64,000 nucleotides of DNA from Entoloma clypeatum. Lineage: Eukaryota; Basidiomycota; Agaricomycetes; Agaricales; Entolomataceae. The stretch is taken from the NCBI GenBank assembly GCA_963565915.1, contig OY751486.1:2728001-2792000 (forward strand). The letters are read 5' to 3'. A program made the position numbers and the translations under genes. How positions within the stretch are numbered: position 1 is the stretch's first letter; every line of letters begins with the position of its first letter. The notes under the pieces were generated by a model that saw only the letters and a program-made list of their open reading frames with translations, was not told the DNA's origin and ran no database searches. Of the stretch, positions 43,769 to 56,590 are shown piece by piece.

Positions 43769-46700
43769 CTATTGCATCCCATCATTCCCATCGCCCTCCT
43801 CACCCACCGACTGGGACGTCTTCCGGCGTCTCAAACTCCCCGGACGCGGCCGCAGATCCCGTATCTCCTGGTCATCCGCATCGTCGTCTTCCTCCACCGC
43901 AAACGTGTATGGCAGAGGCACCTCTCGCGTCGCGCGGTACTGATCCATATTACCAAGGTGTTCGTTTTCCAAGCGGTCTGAGCGGCCGAAGGGGGCAGGA
44001 AAAAAAAAGAGAGAGAGAGAGGGAGATCAAGTCAGGGGGGGGGTCTGCCTCTTTAACACCAATGGATATATATTTCTCACAAAAATTCCACTGCCACCGA
44101 CGGAAGATCTCCAACACCCCTGCGATGAATGTCCTCACCGAAATATCAGGCCCTCTTCTCGGGATGTAAATGACCCAGATGAACCGAATGACAAGGTTCG
44201 ATATCTGAAATGATGATAATAATCTGGCGCGTCAGAAATCGAATCGGCGGAGACGGGTTCGACGAGGGAGAGAAAAACGTCAACGCACGAGGGCAAAATA
44301 GTAGAGCTGTAAACATGTTCCATGGATGTGGGTATGGTGCTTCTAGAAAGAAAACGAATGAAATACACCCACCGGAATGCTTTCGGTATATATCAACTCT
44401 TCCCGGAGCAGTGGATATGGGGCATGCACGCGCAGCAGAGACCAATCCATCCAATAGTCCTAGGATTATCTCCAGGCTCCCTCAACAAGAACGGGGACAG
44501 CGATGCGACGTACCCAAGACGATGCATATATCGAGTAAAGGCTGTTGGTAAGACACCAAAGGACAAACACTCTACCCCGTCCTCTGCTACCTATAGGAAG
44601 TTGTCAATCAGATTATTATTTGCAGAGACGAAGCGAACAAGTACCTTGATGTCTCCACAGATAGAAGAACAGGTTGCTTATGATTCCAGAACCGTACTTC
44701 CCGCCCTATGAAACGATGAGTACGCAAAAAAAAAAAACGGGAAAAAAAAAGCCGAATCCAAATAGAATAAGCTGACGTTTATCAAGTGCGTGATAAGCCC
44801 AGAATCGACATAACGCTTCACGCTCTGTACCAGGCGCACCGCCAGCGGCAGCGACGCGAGAAAGAAGGCTATGGGCCAGAGCCGTCCAGTCATGCCACAC
44901 TTCCTCCACTGTGAGTCGAAGCCGGTGCCATACACGCAAGCAAAAAGGTACAGGTTGGACAGCGTGAATCCCAAGCTGCAAAATTGGTCGCTGATTTTAA
45001 TCCAAACAACGGAGGGAAAGTGTTACTGGAACTTGACATATCCTCAAAAAGTACGCGCTTTACTCACCCCATCCAGAAATCCGTAAACTATAGTCGGAAA
45101 AGAAACCGTGGTTAGAAGAAATAATCCACACATCACATGAAAGGCAAGGTTCTTACTTCGACTGGACGTGTACCAGACAGCAGGAGCTTCCCTACGCTCC
45201 GAAGGAGCCAGTATCTCGAAGATCGGGAAACGATCGGCAAGGGGTTGGTCATGACGACGAAACATATTCCAAGCCAAACCAGTGGCCAGATCTTCGGGGA
45301 GACGGTATCGGGATCGATGCGGAAGGAGAACCATAATGCATAGCAGAGCGCCACAAAGAGGATGCCTGGAATCTAGAAAAAGGAACTCAAATGAATAACG
45401 AACATCCAGAGCCCCGCACGTATAGCATTAGATGTTCACCTCAAAGTATTCACGGTAATCGAGCCGTGTGCGGGTATCAAGTTCTACGGAAAAGGGTCAT
45501 CGCTACATTCAGGAGAAGCGCTTTCAACCTGAAGTGCCCGAGGAAAGGTCTCACCAAAGATAAAGCCATAATTAATTCGCGCTCGAGCCCACACCAATAG
45601 GTTAAGCCCAACAAGGATGGAAAAAAGCACCGGAACTCCTAAAACACCGTAAACGAACAACAGGGCATCCCAAGCTGGGATCGCTTCCCGGATAGACGGC
45701 TGATAACCTGATTAATCACAGGGATGCCGTTGAGTGATGGGATCGAATGAATGATTGAGATGTATGACCCACTACGCCAGATCCCGGAAACAAGCGGCGG
45801 CAACGCGAGGCCGAGGAAGATTCCAAAACGGAAGGTGCTGTAGTGGTGACTTTTGATGTGCGAGCCTGCTTTGAGGCGGTCCTTGGCTCGCTTCCTGTCG
45901 TTGCGGGCTGTGAAGAGATACCAGAAAACGTGGAATCAGACCACGAGGAGTTTTTGAGAGCGGATCTAGACGTACCGAATCTTATGGTATATAGTGATTC
46001 CATTTCCTCCATCATGACGGAGAGGTTCTTATCCGATGCGAATGCACTTCTTTCGACCTTGTAATTTTCGTGAGCGGCATTTCGAATGACATGCGCCGGG
46101 GTGACGTACCCGCTCCGACATGTATGGGTCCTGTGCTGGGATCTGTGTTGATCTGGGTTAAAACGGACAGACAAAAGTGGTCATGAGGGAAGATCTGACG
46201 TGAGTGACTTTCTCGAGCTTCTTGAGGGCTTTCCTGAAACCGGTTATGTTCAAGATCTTAACGAAAGTCGATGAGGCCTATGACCATCGAGGCGGAAAAG
46301 ATCAACGTACCCGGTAGTTGTGTAGCAATTCCAAACCGCTGCATAGTAGAGTTTCACGTAAATGGGTGGATAAAGAAGATAGGCCTTACCGGTAATGCTC
46401 CAAGACAGCCTTCTTCAATTTCTTCTTTGCATGGAGGTAATCTTCCGGATCGAAAGAGAAATTATGTCGCGTCGGTAGTGTCTTCGCCTCCTTCACAGTT
46501 CCCGATCCATCCTCGTGATGTCCTGATTCCTTTTGTTTTCCTTTCATCGTTTTTGATGTCTGGAGAAGGGTCGAGAGAAATAAACCGACCAGGGAGTTGA
46601 TCATCTGGTCAATGGATACGAACTGGGGACAACTCGATAGTATCCTCTCCGTACAAGGTCTCATGTCGCGATCGTGCCGAGGTTTTGACTGTCCGGACGA

Positions 46701-47630
46701 GCTTGCCTCGCACCTTGTTCATCAGGATAGAAGTCCACGCCAAAGGCTTCGAATGAAGGCCCTAGAAAAGGGTGATTTGCAAATATCAGATCAAACGACG
46801 TAGATACCATCCATACCTGGATGAACTTCTTGTGATCGCCTAATTCCTCGAGCTGCTCTCGTAAGACTTTGGCGCGAGCTTGCAACTCTGCTTCCCGAGC
46901 TTGATAGAACTTCTCGATCTTTTCGAGTTGTTCGTCTAGTGTTGCAAAGAAGGCTAGTTCAATCGACGTCAAGGTAAGAAGGATCTCTTGGAGTGCCATT
47001 TTTGGCAAGCGAGCCGGAGCAAGGCTGACTAGCAGGGACGTTAGGCTTACAGGGAAGAAAACGGGCGGAAAGCGGACGCACAGGGCTTGGAAGGCGATCT
47101 TGTCAGACCTTTGCTTGCGGGACTGCGAAGCGATTTAGCATGCGACACGATTGTGGAACTGCGTCGATTCCTGCGGAGCGGTGTCTGTGATTCCGTAGAC
47201 TCGCGGAATTCCTCTGGTGACGGCGCTCTGAACGCGACCGCCGTCGGTGTCCGGGGTGGCTTTGGCGCGTTTGGAGGCTCGGGCTCGTGTTCGTCGTCGG
47301 AAGCTTCATCCGTACTGGAGTCGGGGTTACCATCTTGAACTCTGCGAATGACGTTTATCCTTTTTTTGAGCAAGCGGTAGTCGCTGATGGGAAGAATACG
47401 TGAATAAAGCTTTGGCCCGGGTGGCGCGTGGTACAACCCTAAGTCCGGCTTACATGTACGCCCGCTTCCATTCTTGAGTCTTGACACCGGCGTCAAAGGT
47501 AAGCAAGCTGTACAGCGTCTGTACAACTGAGAGACACACCTGGGTGTCGTCCAAGTACCTTTGATTCAATGCGCGGTCGATATTTCGTACTGAGGGTAAT
47601 CGATTTAGGGACGAACCGGGCAAATTTCAT
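43769..47630 (-). CDS. SPX-EXS protein, Syg1/Xpr1-type phosphate transporter
   Basis: The ATG at 47,630 begins MKFAR, and short exons add YLDDTQ, TQEWKRAYIDYRLLKKRINV, the start of an SPX domain that binds inositol pyrophosphates. A Pro/Ser/Arg-rich insert of about 90 residues follows, then IELAFFATLDEQLEKIEKFY and KLKKAVLEHYR, LNITGFRKALKKLEKVT, the rest of SPX. The C-terminal half is an EXS membrane domain: SGIWR, LFVYGVLGVPVLFSILVGLN, WFSFRIDPDTV, FPIFEIL-like frame, RWRK and RLVQSVKRYVDSGLITHLIN, closing with VLEIFRRWQWNFYRLENEHL and an acidic tail (EEDDDADDQEIRDL). Many introns of 50-70 nt are needed. Relatives (yeast Syg1, animal XPR1) move phosphate out of the cell or Golgi and sense it via SPX. 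The intron at 47,018-47,071 was placed to keep SPX in frame. Confidence 0.85.
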
Positions 47631-48275
47631 GTTAGGCCTCGCGAATTAATACTCCGAGACAGCGCAAAGATGAGGATAGCGGGGTCGACCCAAAGTCCGG
47701 TTAGTACATTGACGTGTCGAGGCAAACGAGACGGCGAGTTGGCCAGTTTTAATTGAATTGAGTAGTATGTTGCAGGGCTGCAACGCCGTATGATGTAAAT
47801 GTTAAATTGGCGGTTCGTTATGTAATCTATCTAATCACAACGGAAACTCAGTCGTTGGCACGTAAGGAAGGATTGAACATATGAGACGGAAAGCGGCGAT
47901 GACGTCAAATTGGTTCATCGTAGGTCCAAACAAATGTATTTGGACGGGTCTTGGCGACTCTATAATGTACTACGGACGATAAGCTGCTTAATGATTCAAG
48001 TACTATGCCATTGTTATTGTAGATAGAATTGTCATATATTGGTTAAGAATGGATGTCTGTGTGGAGTCGGGGATGGCAGGTCTGAAAACCGCGCGATGAC
48101 ATCATATTTCCCTTTATGTACCATCCCGCTTCCCGACGCATGCGGCGGCCCGCAGCTGATCACGTGGTATTGTCTCACACTCCGAGGGCGCGAGTCAGAA
48201 GCGCGTCAACTTTCGCCGTCATCATCTTTCTTTCCAGGCCCACCACCACCACCCGCCCTCTCCCCCACGTCAGCG
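47631..48275. other. Divergent promoter region
   Basis: About 640 bp between the SPX-EXS gene (-) and the coiled-coil gene (+). No gene, no clear repeat. A CCA-rich stretch (ccaccaccacc) lies just before the ATG at 48,276. Confidence 0.45.
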
Positions 48276-51200
48276 ATGGCCACCAGGAAATCTGTAAAAC
48301 CCCCCAAAAAAACACCATATCCCGATCGTATGCCTCGTGGGAGTCTCGGAAAATCTCGCTTGCTAACCGTTCATTTTGTTGTCTAGTGGTCCTTCAAGCG
48401 TTCACGCAGGTGCAGAAGGACACAAGAAAACACTCTATACACCACCTGACGCTGCGGGCACTAAGCAAGTCATCCTTCTTCGCGCGTTCTCCCCAACGTT
48501 TCATCCTAATCATCCGGTGGATCTTGTCTAGTCAAGAAGAAACTCGTTGAGGACAACCGTGGCATCGGCCCCAAAACGGGCCTGTCCATCACAAAGGCGA
48601 TACGTAGGCTCGTGAGTTCTACCCCTGTTGTCGCAACTGGCACGTATTGACGCATCGTCGATCCAGCAAGAGGAGGGTATCCTGGAATACGCCAAAAATG
48701 AACCTGGAAGCTATGTCCTCACTGCGCCGGGCAAGGCAGGGTTCGTCAAACCTTTTCTTATATTCGGACGACCTAAATCCCTGACATGCAGAGTCCGTTC
48801 TGCCCGGCTATCTGTCGGAGGACCATCCAGTGGCATTCCACTGAACGAGGACCTAGTCCTAGAACACATGGGCCTGCCTGTGACTCCCAGAGGCAAGAAA
48901 CGCGGCCGCAGGTCTTCCCTTGCACCGCCGCAGGGAAATGACGAATCTGATGCGGAATATGAACCTCCTCCAACTCTGAAGTTCAAGCGCCCACGGACCT
49001 CCGCCTATGACTCACAACTAGGCGCCGCTTCTCCAAGGCGGGAGGTTCGTGCTACCCACTCCCATAAAGGCATCCAAACTGACCAAACCTTCCTCAGACA
49101 CGCCAGCGAGACCAAGAAGCAGACGCTGCATTCCGTGAAAACTCGCCGCTGACTGATCTGGGAGATAATGAGGCTGAGGATGACTACCAGTTTGAAGAAG
49201 AAGGCGGAGCAGAAGAAGGAGCAGAAGAAGAGGATGAGCATGACGAAGAAACTCTCCAGCTGAAAGCTGAACTCGCGGAGCGCGACGACGAGATTGACCG
49301 GCTCCAACGTGAACTGGACGAACTCAGAAGAACACACGTCCAGCACGACTCGAATAGAGCCGCCACGCCACAGGGACCTCCTTCTCCGGAGCCCACAAGG
49401 TAAGTTTCCTGGTCCAATACTTCGTTCCACTGCATCGCAATATAAATCAACTTATTCTTTAGTGATTCAACCCGTGTATCAAGGTCTGTGCCGAATGCGG
49501 CAACCCGTTCAAGACCCTCCCTTGGCGTAACTCTCACCCACTCCGGTTCACTTATTTCCAATGTCAGCAAGCAACCTACCCCTGCACCCAGCACTCCCGA
49601 GGAATCCCCGCCTGAAAATCCCTTTGATTCAATCGCCACCAATGAAGATGGATTTGACACGTTACAAAACGAATCAGCTGTCCCAGGCCCAAACGGCGAC
49701 GATAGTGCGGACAAGGTGCTTTCCCCCGTCCCCTCGGATCCGTTTGATTCTCATCCCTATTCGGGTCATCAGATTTTGGAACTCGAAGACTTGTTGGCTG
49801 TGCATCTACTGGAGATACAGAAGCTAGAGGGTCGATTGTCGGACCTTCAGGCGAGACAAGCCGAGCTTGAACAGGATGTTTCGGACCGCGATGGTCGTAT
49901 CTCGGCTTTATCGGACGATGTTACGATACTCAGGCAAGAGGCAATTGACCAGGCTGCCAAACTCGATGAGAAGGAAAGAGAGCTCTCTGCCAAAGGAGAT
50001 GTACTCTCTGCATCAGAGACGGCAAATGCGAAGCTCGAAACCGAACTTTCAAACCGTGACTCTCAGATTGCTATGCTCAACGCAGATATCACACGCCTCG
50101 AACAACAGGCGTCGGATCAGTCTGCTAAACTCAATGAAAAGGAAAGTGAGCTCTCTGCCAAAGGAGCCGTCCTCTCTGCATTGGAGAAGACAAATTCCAA
50201 GCTCGAAGCCGACCTTTCCAAACGCGACTCTCAGATTGCGACGCTCAACGCAGACATCATACGGCACATGCAAGATTTTACTGACCTAATGGTCACTTTG
50301 GCTTTAAAGGACGACGAGCTTGTAGCACTCAATGTTGAGAAGGATGAACTCTTTGGCACCGTATCCACTCAGCAGGCCGACATCTCAAATTGCATGCGGG
50401 ACATCGCCTGTCTCAGGAAAGAAGCGGCCGAAGGAGCAAACGCCCTCTCCGCGAGGCAATCCGAGCTTTCCTCATTGGAGACCAAGTACACCGAGCTCAA
50501 CGAGTCCTCCACCACACGCATCGACAAGCTGGACCAAACCATGCGCGAGCGCGATGACACCATCGCTGCGCTCGAGGCGACGAAGCTCAAGTACATGAGC
50601 GAGCTTTCGACCCTCCAGCAGGCGCTGAGCAATGCTGAGAGCGCGGTCGCTTCGCACGCTGAGCGGGCAGCGTCCGCGAACAAGCAGGCCGCGACGCTGC
50701 GTGCGGAGATGCTGGAGCAGCAGAAGGCGTCGGAGGCGGAGATCCATGCGCAGAGGGTGATCGTGCAGGAGCTTGAGGGCGAGATCAAGACGCTCTCGTT
50801 GAAGCAGCAGGAGCTGAAGAGGGAGATTGAGAAGGTGCAGACGTCCAAGGTCGAGGCGCTTGCTCGGGCTGCGTCTGAGCTTTCGGACGTTGAGGAACAG
50901 GTCCGAGAGGCTGAGGCAAGCAGGGATTCGTTGCAAGGCCAGCTGAAGACGGCGTTGGACGAGAAAACAAAGACGGCGAAGGCTTTAGCCACGTCGGAAG
51001 CGTCGGTTAGTACTTTGAAGGCTCATACCACGAGTCTGGAGGGTTCGGTGGCGCGGAGTAATGCTGAAGTCGAGGAGCTGACGTCATCTTTGAATCAAGC
51101 TCAGCAGGACGTGACCGCCGCAAGGGTCATGGGGGAGATCGCGGTGGAAACGCTCAAGTTGGACCTGGGGACCTCTAGACAGACGGCGGACGGTCTTCGT

Positions 51201-52180
51201 GCGGAGGTCAAGGCGTTGAAGGCGGAGCGTGATGATGTTGCGAAACGGCTGGAGGTCTCGCTGCTGGAAGCTAGTCGCGTGTCCGCGTCGCTTGAGGAAG
51301 CGAAGACAAGCCTAAAGTCAAAAGAGAAGGAGCTTGCAGATTTAACAGTGGCAGCTGAGCAGCTGCGCACAGAGCTCGTTACGGCTACAACCAAGGTCGA
51401 CGAAGCAGAGGAGCGCAACGCCAGCCTGACTGCGAAGGTGGCGAAGAAGGACGCCGAGATCAAAGAGCACAAGCAGACCGTGTCCATGACAGAGTCGATG
51501 GCGGCCAAGTTCCGGGAGGAAGCGGAGACGAAGGAGGCGGCGATCGAGGATCTCCACACGCAGCTGACGGATGCCCTGAGCACTGCATTCTCGGCTAAAG
51601 AAGAGCTTGAGTCCACACAGAACGGCTTCGCGCTCAAGGCCGATCAGCAGCAGTTCCTGATCGAGAAGCTCGAGAAGGACTTTCAAGCGACGCGCCGCCA
51701 GTCCGAGAGCCAAAAAGCGGAATTGGTCACGCTGCGGTCGGCGAAAGCGAATATCCAGGCACAGTTGGATGTCCAGGGGGTCTTCTTGATGGAGGAGAGG
51801 ATGGCGGTGGACCAGGAGCGGAAATTGGTGCAGAGTCTTGAGGCGGAGCTCAATGCGGTCGGTGCGAAGTTGCAAGAGGCTGAGGATGAGATTGCGGAGC
51901 TGAATGAGTCGAAGGACACGGATGCTGCTACGATTACGGGGCTGAAGGCGGCGTTTTCGACGTTCAAGGAGATGCAGATGCGGTCGTTGGCGGAAGCTGA
52001 TTCGACGGTAGGGATTAGCTTTTTTTTTTCTGTTTCCATTTTTTGGGAGGATGCTTACCAGTGTTCTTTGTCTTCGTGCAGGTTGCCTCTGCGAAGTCAT
52101 CACCGATGCCCAATCGCCGGACTGGGCGGAATGGTATCGGAAAAGGGAATCAAGCGCCACCGCCTTTCTCCCTGACCTAA
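48276..52180 (+). CDS. Long coiled-coil protein with possible winged-helix N-terminus
   Basis: The N-terminal 150 residues hold GTKQVILLRAFSPTFHPNHP, KKLVEDNRGIGPKTGLSITK and QEEGILEYAKNEPGSYVLTA, a helix-helix-strand layout suggestive of a winged helix. A basic, Ser-rich linker (RGKKRGRRSS) and an acidic stretch (QFEEEGGAEEGAEEEDEHDE) follow. From about 49,760 to 52,000 the protein is a nearly unbroken coiled coil of some 750 residues with three near-repeats of EKE(R/S)ELSAKG. It ends with an exon reading VASAKSSPMPNRRTG, stop at 52,178-52,180. A 53-nt intron at 49,045-49,097 and others at 49,400-49,462 and 52,012-52,081 keep the frame. The junctions of the first two exons (48,330-48,560) are uncertain and may hide a frameshift. 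No family recognised; chromatin or cytoskeletal scaffold roles are guesses. Confidence 0.7.
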
Positions 52181-54402
52181 ATCTGTACGATGCCATCTTG
52201 CGATTCTTTGAAAATGCGTCTTCCATTTTTTTCCCCCAAAAATTCTATACGCTACGAACGGACATGAACAGACTATTGTAGCTCAGCCATTTTTTGATCG
52301 GTTATCTTGTACTCAAATTTTCCATCTTCCAGCCTATTCCCTATTTTGACTTATTGTATCGATATTCTTTATTTCTGTGCCGCCGAAATTGTTGTGTGGG
52401 TTTTTCTTTTGTCGATGAATTACAGGGGGGTACTCGTTATGTATGGTACGAAGAATATAAAAAGAACGCTTTTTTTTCCCTTCTGTTCTGATCGAGATAT
52501 CCCGAGGTTCCTGCTAGATTCTCGCGTTGCCCGCGTCCGCAGAGCGCGACACGTTCAGGACAAGGCGAAACAGGGCATTCGTTGCCGAGGGGCTCGATCC
52601 TGAGGCCAGAGGGTTCAATTCACACGGGGAAACGGGCTAGTATGAGGGGCCAAGTTGCAGTGTGAGTGCTGATGACGTACATCTCTTGAGAACACCGAGG
52701 CGGCGAAATATGCCCAACCTGGAAGTAAACTTTGAGTTTGAACCGACTCAGAACAAGTCTGTCCGTAAAGTTTACCTGAGAATCTGGAGATGGGTTCAAT
52801 ACGGCGGGATTCGAGAAATCATTATATCCGTTTTTCTGATCATATGTAGTAGAGACCTTGCCAGTATGTCACACTGTTGTGAGGACGGAGAAAGCTCAGT
52901 CAGATCCTAGTAGGGAACCAGCCGGATTTCTCCTTACCTTGGAAGTTGCAGACCCGCGGTCAGGCCCTGGGATCGCGTCGAACACTGTGATTGGACAATA
53001 TGCAGTAATCAGGTCCATATGTGGGATATGCATCGATCGGTCGATGTGGTTGAAAATGGACACTTGAGAATTACGGGAAGAATAATCAGCCCCCCCCGGT
53101 CCTAGTACGTATACATTAACACGTCGGTCAGAGTCCGGGCATCGGCGAGCCATACATTGTACGGCGAGCGGGTTCTTCCGCATCGAGTTACAGAAGCTTT
53201 GAGGCTGGGTTTTTTGTTTTTTTTGTTGGACCGTAAAGGAGTGGTTCGAGACATACATGACTTGATATTTGCAAATGGTTCGAAATTGATGAGTGCGTCT
53301 GTAGATGTGCTGAGTGACGTCTGGGCATACTCCGAGTCCGTCTGGGCGTTGATGTACCCTGAGGCCTGAGGGGCCAGTGAGGAGTGGGGATGATAGGCCC
53401 CATCAATTACGGCATATCCCGAACTGGTGAATTTGTTGGCCCTTCAAAGCTTCAAAGTTGGGTGGATACAGCTTGGATAGGATAGCTCTGTCTTTCGCCT
53501 AAGTCGTTGTCAGGAACAGAGGTGACGAGCCATGGTGGACCTCGAAAGACATAAGATGTCCTGGTCAGCGGCCCTTCCCGCGGGCCGACCGTAGTCGACG
53601 CTACTATGTATGTACATAGCAGGCGATGCCACGCTTCCTCTCGAACTTGACAGAATGTGCTCAAAACGTGGTCAAAGAAAGCTTCTTGGAAGCCAGGAAC
53701 TGATTGCTTCGAAGTTAGGGTGGATGGCAGGTGTGGGCTTCAGTGGTCCTTTACTACACTTCCATCGCAAGTATGATATCTTGAGGTCAAGAGGCTCTTG
53801 GTTGTTTGGCTCTTTTCTCCTACCACGACCGCCAGAACAGCAAGCGCTCTCTTGCAAGTTCACGACTCTGTCTTGTGCCCTTTTTCCTGCGTAGTGTTCG
53901 CAACGGAGTATGTGTTCATCCGAGGTGGAGCCGTTGAACTCGACCCTTGTGTGTTTTGCTTCAACGCCACAAGGCTCAGATGGCATCCACCTTGGCAAGG
54001 TTCCAAATCGACCGGTGGCGATTAGGATATGCCGAAAGTACTAGTTGAGCACGATTTGTCGCCACATCTCTCGCCTAACTTACAAGTTATCAGCTAGAAC
54101 TTGTCCAAGTTCCGGAGTTGTTCAAGTTCTTCCTCCTGGATTCCTTCTCCATTTGGACGTCTCTCTAATTATAACGTGGCAAAAGGTTAGAATCTGTACC
54201 TTGACGATCGTTTCATTGACCTCGACCACGCGACGTGTCGGAAGGACGATTATATGTGCTTACTTACCACTGTCAGGGCAGCTGGGATCCTGTAACCCAT
54301 TGGTAGATACTCTAATATTCTGGTGATTTCCGACATGATTTCTTTGACACATACCAAAGACTTAAATACCCGGAACATCCGTTATTTCGACTCCCCACCG
54401 AA
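52181..54402. other. 2.2-kb interval with no supported gene
   Basis: Short frames on both strands (for example minus 53,672-53,998 and 53,452-53,664) lack domains and credible splice links. The first 300 bp are the 3' region of the coiled-coil gene. A polyC run at 53,091-53,097 is the only simple repeat noted. It may contain decayed genes I cannot identify. Confidence 0.45.
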
Positions 54403-55375
54403 ATGGTTTTTCGCCTACCCACACACCTAGATTCCTTCATCCCACCCCCCTCACATCAAGCCCCGGACCCTAGACCATGGCGCGGTTCACTCATCGTGAG
54501 CGGAATGCGGACTTCTGACAGGGGGAGCAGCCAGACCATTCAGGTCACAGCCGTCGAGGCAGACGGTGACAAGTCCGTCCACATCTATCTCGCCCGTGCA
54601 GTTTGAAATCCTGACCATGGACTCGGACTTTGCAGCAGACCAGATCTTTGGCCACCTCAGCTCGTTTTCCATATCGCCCATGGACGTCCCGTGCTTAAAG
54701 AGCTTCAAGCCTGGGTCGGTCGGAACGCCCCTCCTTTGTGCACTTTCATGCCGGATCGCCACCGGGACGCGAATTTGAACGCAGTCAACCAGGCAACCTT
54801 CCGCTCCTTATCTCGAATACTTTTTGAGAATCATGCGGTAAGACCATTTCCCATGCCCTATGCCCCAACCAGGCTCCCTCCTCCAGGTTCATCAGTCTGA
54901 TGGAAACGCATTTTCTCAGATCGCTGTTGCCTCTTGGGGTAACAATGACGACATACCAGGCGCAGGCATCGTCCTCTATCCTGCCGAGAACTCTAGCTCC
55001 CTCTTAGTTGGAGCAGTGTTCCTCACAGACGCCTTCCCTCATTTCGTTTTGGGCGCCTCCCCTCCCCCGATATCTCCAGCCGCGCCTCTATCCCCCTTAC
55101 ACTTACCACTCGACTATGGGCCACAGTACCACGAAATGCCCTCCTACACAACTTCCATTCGCCGTCAATCCGCAACACCACCACAAATGATGGCGTACCA
55201 TACCGCGTCTCCTGGCATCGATTCAGGGTCCCCCCACTTCAGACAACCACAATACCGCTTTCCTGGACTCCCCGCAGGTCGTTCCCCGATCGATAACAAT
55301 CCATGGCTTCAGGTGAAAAATGAACAGAGCAGCAACTACGTTGCCTCTGGCGCGCACCACGCTCACTACGCATGA
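54403..55375 (+). CDS. Conserved protein with possible SPOC/Med25-like domain
   Basis: An ATG at 54,403 opens PRPWRGSLIVSGMRTS and SSQTIQVTAVEADG; after a gap that needs an intron in 54,555-54,640 the sequence reads DLWPPQLVFHIAHGRPVLKE, AWVGRNAPPLCTFMPDRHRD, then after another intron (about 54,839-54,881) WGNNDDIPGAGIVLYPAENS and LLVGAVFLTDAFP. The order W-G-x-L / I-x-V / W-P-x-x-L / AGI-x-x-Y / LVGA-x-F is reminiscent of SPOC or Med25-type beta-barrels used in transcription complexes. The C-terminus is Pro/Tyr/Gln-rich (SGAHHAHYA, stop). The first splice junction could not be fixed in frame, so the model is incomplete; the family call is tentative. Confidence 0.5.
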
Positions 55376-55757
55376 TCACACTTTTTATATACATATATCT
55401 TGTCGTCATCATCATCTGAACTTTCGCTTTCTGCTAGAGCACCCCACTTTCTTCCCGCGCGACGACTATTTCCGCGCAATCATCTTGTATCGATGTCACT
55501 TTTGTCTTTGCTAGCCCCACTATCCTGTGTCATATTTCAAGTTCCCGTCGATGTATCAATATACCCCCATCACCCTCCCCCCCTTTTTTTCAATACATAC
55601 ATAGACGAAAAGTCCCTTCGCCACCGTTTCTACATCAACCATTCTTGACACACTGTAGCTAACATCTGTCTGTATCCATACCAATATTAATTTTTGAACC
55701 AGACTTATTTAAACAAATGTATATATGCTGGGAAAGGTCCTCCGACACGGAGAGGGT
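55376..55757. other. Convergent 3' regions, no gene
   Basis: AT-rich spacer between the convergent SPOC-like (+) and cytochrome b561 (-) genes. Confidence 0.5.
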
Positions 55758-56590
55758 TCAAACAGTCCTTTCCCTCGCCTCTTTCTCCTGCGCAAGTTGC
55801 CGAGGGAACAGCAGCGCATAACCGACGACGTAGAGAGCCCAGAAAATCTGCGATTAACACCGCTTAAGTTCCGACTCAAACTGGGGACAATGTCCTAAAA
55901 GAACACTTACAACGACGAGAGCGATCCACGCGTTCTTCGCGGAACTGGGAACGAGGTGCAGTCCCCCAGTAGCATACGTCCATTCCGTATGCAGTCCGTA
56001 GTACACCTTTTTCAAGCGCAAAAACACACAATCAGCCAACTTTGAAAAACACACGTTCCCAACAACCCAGCACGCTGCCTTCACTCACCTGGTAATGGGC
56101 AAGGCTCAGGATGAGCAGTCCCAGCATGACATGAAAGTAATTCTGAGGCGGGCGGCGCCCTTTAAACAACGACGGCGTCTTGAAGTAGTGTATCGCGAGA
56201 CCCAATGTGAGCTGCAGCACATAGAGGATCAAAAGCGTGAGGCCGATCTTGCCATGATGGCTCTTGTAATGTTGGTACTCGAGCCTCGTCGCCGTCTGAT
56301 GGCCATAATTCCATCCAGCCCAGATAATGGGCCCGGAGATGACCAGCTGGGTGAACGAGTGTGCGTAGAACCACCTTTTGAAACGGAAAAGAAAAAAGAA
56401 AAAGAAACAAGGTGAGCACTGGCAGTAGAACAAGGCAAAAGATGGTGTGTACTCACTGATTAGTGAACGTCCGCGCATATCTAGCGACGAGCACACCGAT
56501 GGGGAGGAGAATGAGGAAGCCTATCGAGCAAAGGATGGCATGCGTCCTGGCGTGCTGTTCCAGGGGACTGAGAGGGAAGCTATCCGACAT
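55758..56590 (-). CDS. Cytochrome b561-type membrane protein
   Basis: The ATG at 56,590 begins MSDSFPLSPLEQHARTHAIL. Exons joined over short introns give a six-helix protein of roughly 220-230 residues: TM1 (HAILCSIGFLILLPIGVLVA), HSFTQLVISGPIIWAGWNYG, HHGKIGLTLLILYVLQLTLG, YFHVMLGLLILSLAHYQV, NAWIALVVVSVLLG and IFWALYVVGYALLFPRQLA, then a short charged tail and stop at 55,758. His residues at the start of TM1 and in HSF, HHG and YFH lie where b561 proteins bind two hemes. No DOMON domain is attached. The family passes electrons across membranes, often from ascorbate, to reduce metals or other acceptors. Direction and partner unknown. Confidence 0.85.

Noticed and set aside
50369..52226. Several 150-290 codon minus-strand frames (Ser/Ala-rich, Leu/Arg-rich)
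   Set aside because: They are shadows of the coiled-coil coding sequence, caused by its GAG/AAG/GCG-rich codons. They lack starts in context and introns.
52600..52640. GGTTCAATTC, possible tRNA T-arm
   Set aside because: No cloverleaf can be built in either direction.
53452..53998. Two adjacent minus-strand frames of 70 and 108 codons
   Set aside because: They look mildly protein-like, but no family, start context or intron joins them. Left as unexplained spacer.
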